64,000 bases of DNA, taken from NCBI GenBank assembly GCA_949471785.1, contig CASWRE010000006.1, positions 30,100 through 94,099 on the forward strand, written 5' to 3'. The DNA is from an uncultured Lachnospiraceae bacterium. GTDB taxonomy: Bacteria > Bacillota > Clostridia > Lachnospirales > Lachnospiraceae. The position numbers and the translations under genes are program-made. The notes beneath the pieces were generated by a model that made no database searches, had not been told where the DNA came from, and saw only the letters and a program-made list of their open reading frames with translations. Positions 63,717-64,000 of this stretch are shown here, piece by piece (the stretch's first letter is position 1; each line of letters begins with the position of its first letter).

Positions 63717-63886
63717 CTAATAAGGTCCATAATATATTTTGAAAGTCAGCCTGGTGGTAGCTTTAGCCTCCGTAATAGTATATTCTTTGTCAACTAAAGT
63801 TTGTCTTCCTTCGGGATTAACTTCTCTATTTCCTCAAGCTCCATAGTTAAACCTCCTGCGTAATCTAAATTTGAATTTCGCTGCAT
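63717..63886 (-). pseudogene. Frameshifted small gene (about 56 residues if repaired), unknown function
   Basis: AAGGAGG lies 7 nt before an ATG at 63884-63886, and a 30-codon frame reaches a stop at 63794. If one A is added to the run at 63829-63831 the frame continues as ...MELEENREVNPEGRQ, TLVDKEYTITEAKATTRL and TFKIYYGPY to a stop at 63717, which reads like real protein sequence. The interrupted form may be a pseudogene, or the missing A a sequencing error in a short homopolymer. It follows the GHKL kinase fragment by 21 bp. Confidence 0.55.
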
Positions 63887-63907
63887 ACTACGTTCCTCCT
63901 TAATATT

Positions 63908-64000
63908 TTATAAGAACAAAAGCTTAATTTGAAAAGCTTTGTCTTTACTTAAATATGCAATCGTACCATCATATTTATTCAAAATTCGTTCCACATTTTT
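63908..64000 (-). CDS. C-terminal 30 codons of a GHKL-type (AgrC/VirS-like) histidine kinase, entering from the right edge
   Basis: The minus strand is open from the window edge to a TAA at 63908-63910 and encodes KNVERILNKYDGTIAY then LSKDKAFQIKLLFL. This matches the end of GHKL ATPase domains, where the consensus is LKNVxxIxxKYxG...F.V.I.L. The rest of the kinase lies outside the window, so its sensor domain and partner regulator are unknown. AgrC-like kinases usually sit in peptide-signalling loci. Confidence 0.65.
   Translation of the reverse strand, partial: KNVERILNKYDGTIAYLSKDKAFQIKLLFL

Overview
The window looks like chromosome of a Gram-positive, probably Lachnospiraceae-type member of the Clostridia. 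The signs are moderately GC-rich coding DNA, strong GGAGG ribosome binding sites, ClpX/CdaA/CdaR/RecD2/LepA/HemW housekeeping genes in low-GC Gram-positive arrangement, a YesMN-type two-component pair beside a sugar ABC importer, and many GTG/TTG starts. No genus is claimed. Most genes lie on the minus strand. There is no CRISPR array, rRNA operon or complete insertion sequence.

Layout by region. 1-6300: an oligopeptide (Opp/Dpp-type) ABC transporter operon, B-C-D-F-A, with a consensus promoter at 6262-6290; its binding protein runs off the left edge. 6373-8972: a divergent carbamate kinase, a nitroreductase and a glycosylasparaginase-type amidohydrolase. 9054-14282: undecaprenyl-diphosphatase and carAB. 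14438-14588: a tRNA-Leu(CAG) with its own perfect promoter. 14639-18086: a class A penicillin-binding protein with a cysteine-rich tail, a divergent signal-peptidase-II-like protein and a zinc-ribbon coiled-coil protein. 18160-24917: ClpX, an HtrA protease, and a cyclic-di-AMP block: two unstudied membrane proteins, diadenylate cyclase CdaA, its regulator CdaR, and an HPr-fold protein that has lost its phosphorylatable histidine. 25061-35108: comF, recD2, mreB/mbl, uvrA, hemW and lepA.

From 35 kb the content becomes accessory. A MATE exporter (plus strand) sits behind a leader that looks like a transcription-terminating riboswitch. It meets an alpha-L-rhamnosidase head-on and overlaps it by 130 bp. 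The rhamnosidase, a second six-hairpin glycosidase-like enzyme and a sugar ABC importer form a rhamnoside-utilisation locus, with an AraC-type response regulator and a YesM-type kinase next to it. Then come a BCCT transporter with a choline-kinase-like enzyme, and an operon for a sugar isomerase/epimerase-like protein, an MFS transporter, malic enzyme and an Ldh_2-family dehydrogenase. That operon is preceded by a promoter and an intrinsic terminator in its leader. Divergent from it is the GlpP antiterminator, with its own leader terminator, followed by glycerol kinase.

The right end (58.6-64 kb) is less tightly packed and becomes AT-rich. It holds a NYN-type nuclease, an AraC regulator divergent from an MFS transporter, the remains of what may be a type I toxin-antitoxin element, an unrecognised 377-residue protein, a frameshifted small gene, and the last 30 codons of a GHKL-type histidine kinase entering from the right edge. 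The best candidates for undescribed biology are the cyclic-di-AMP membrane block, the MATE leader, and the dehydrogenase/malic enzyme/isomerase operon with its leader terminator beside glpP.
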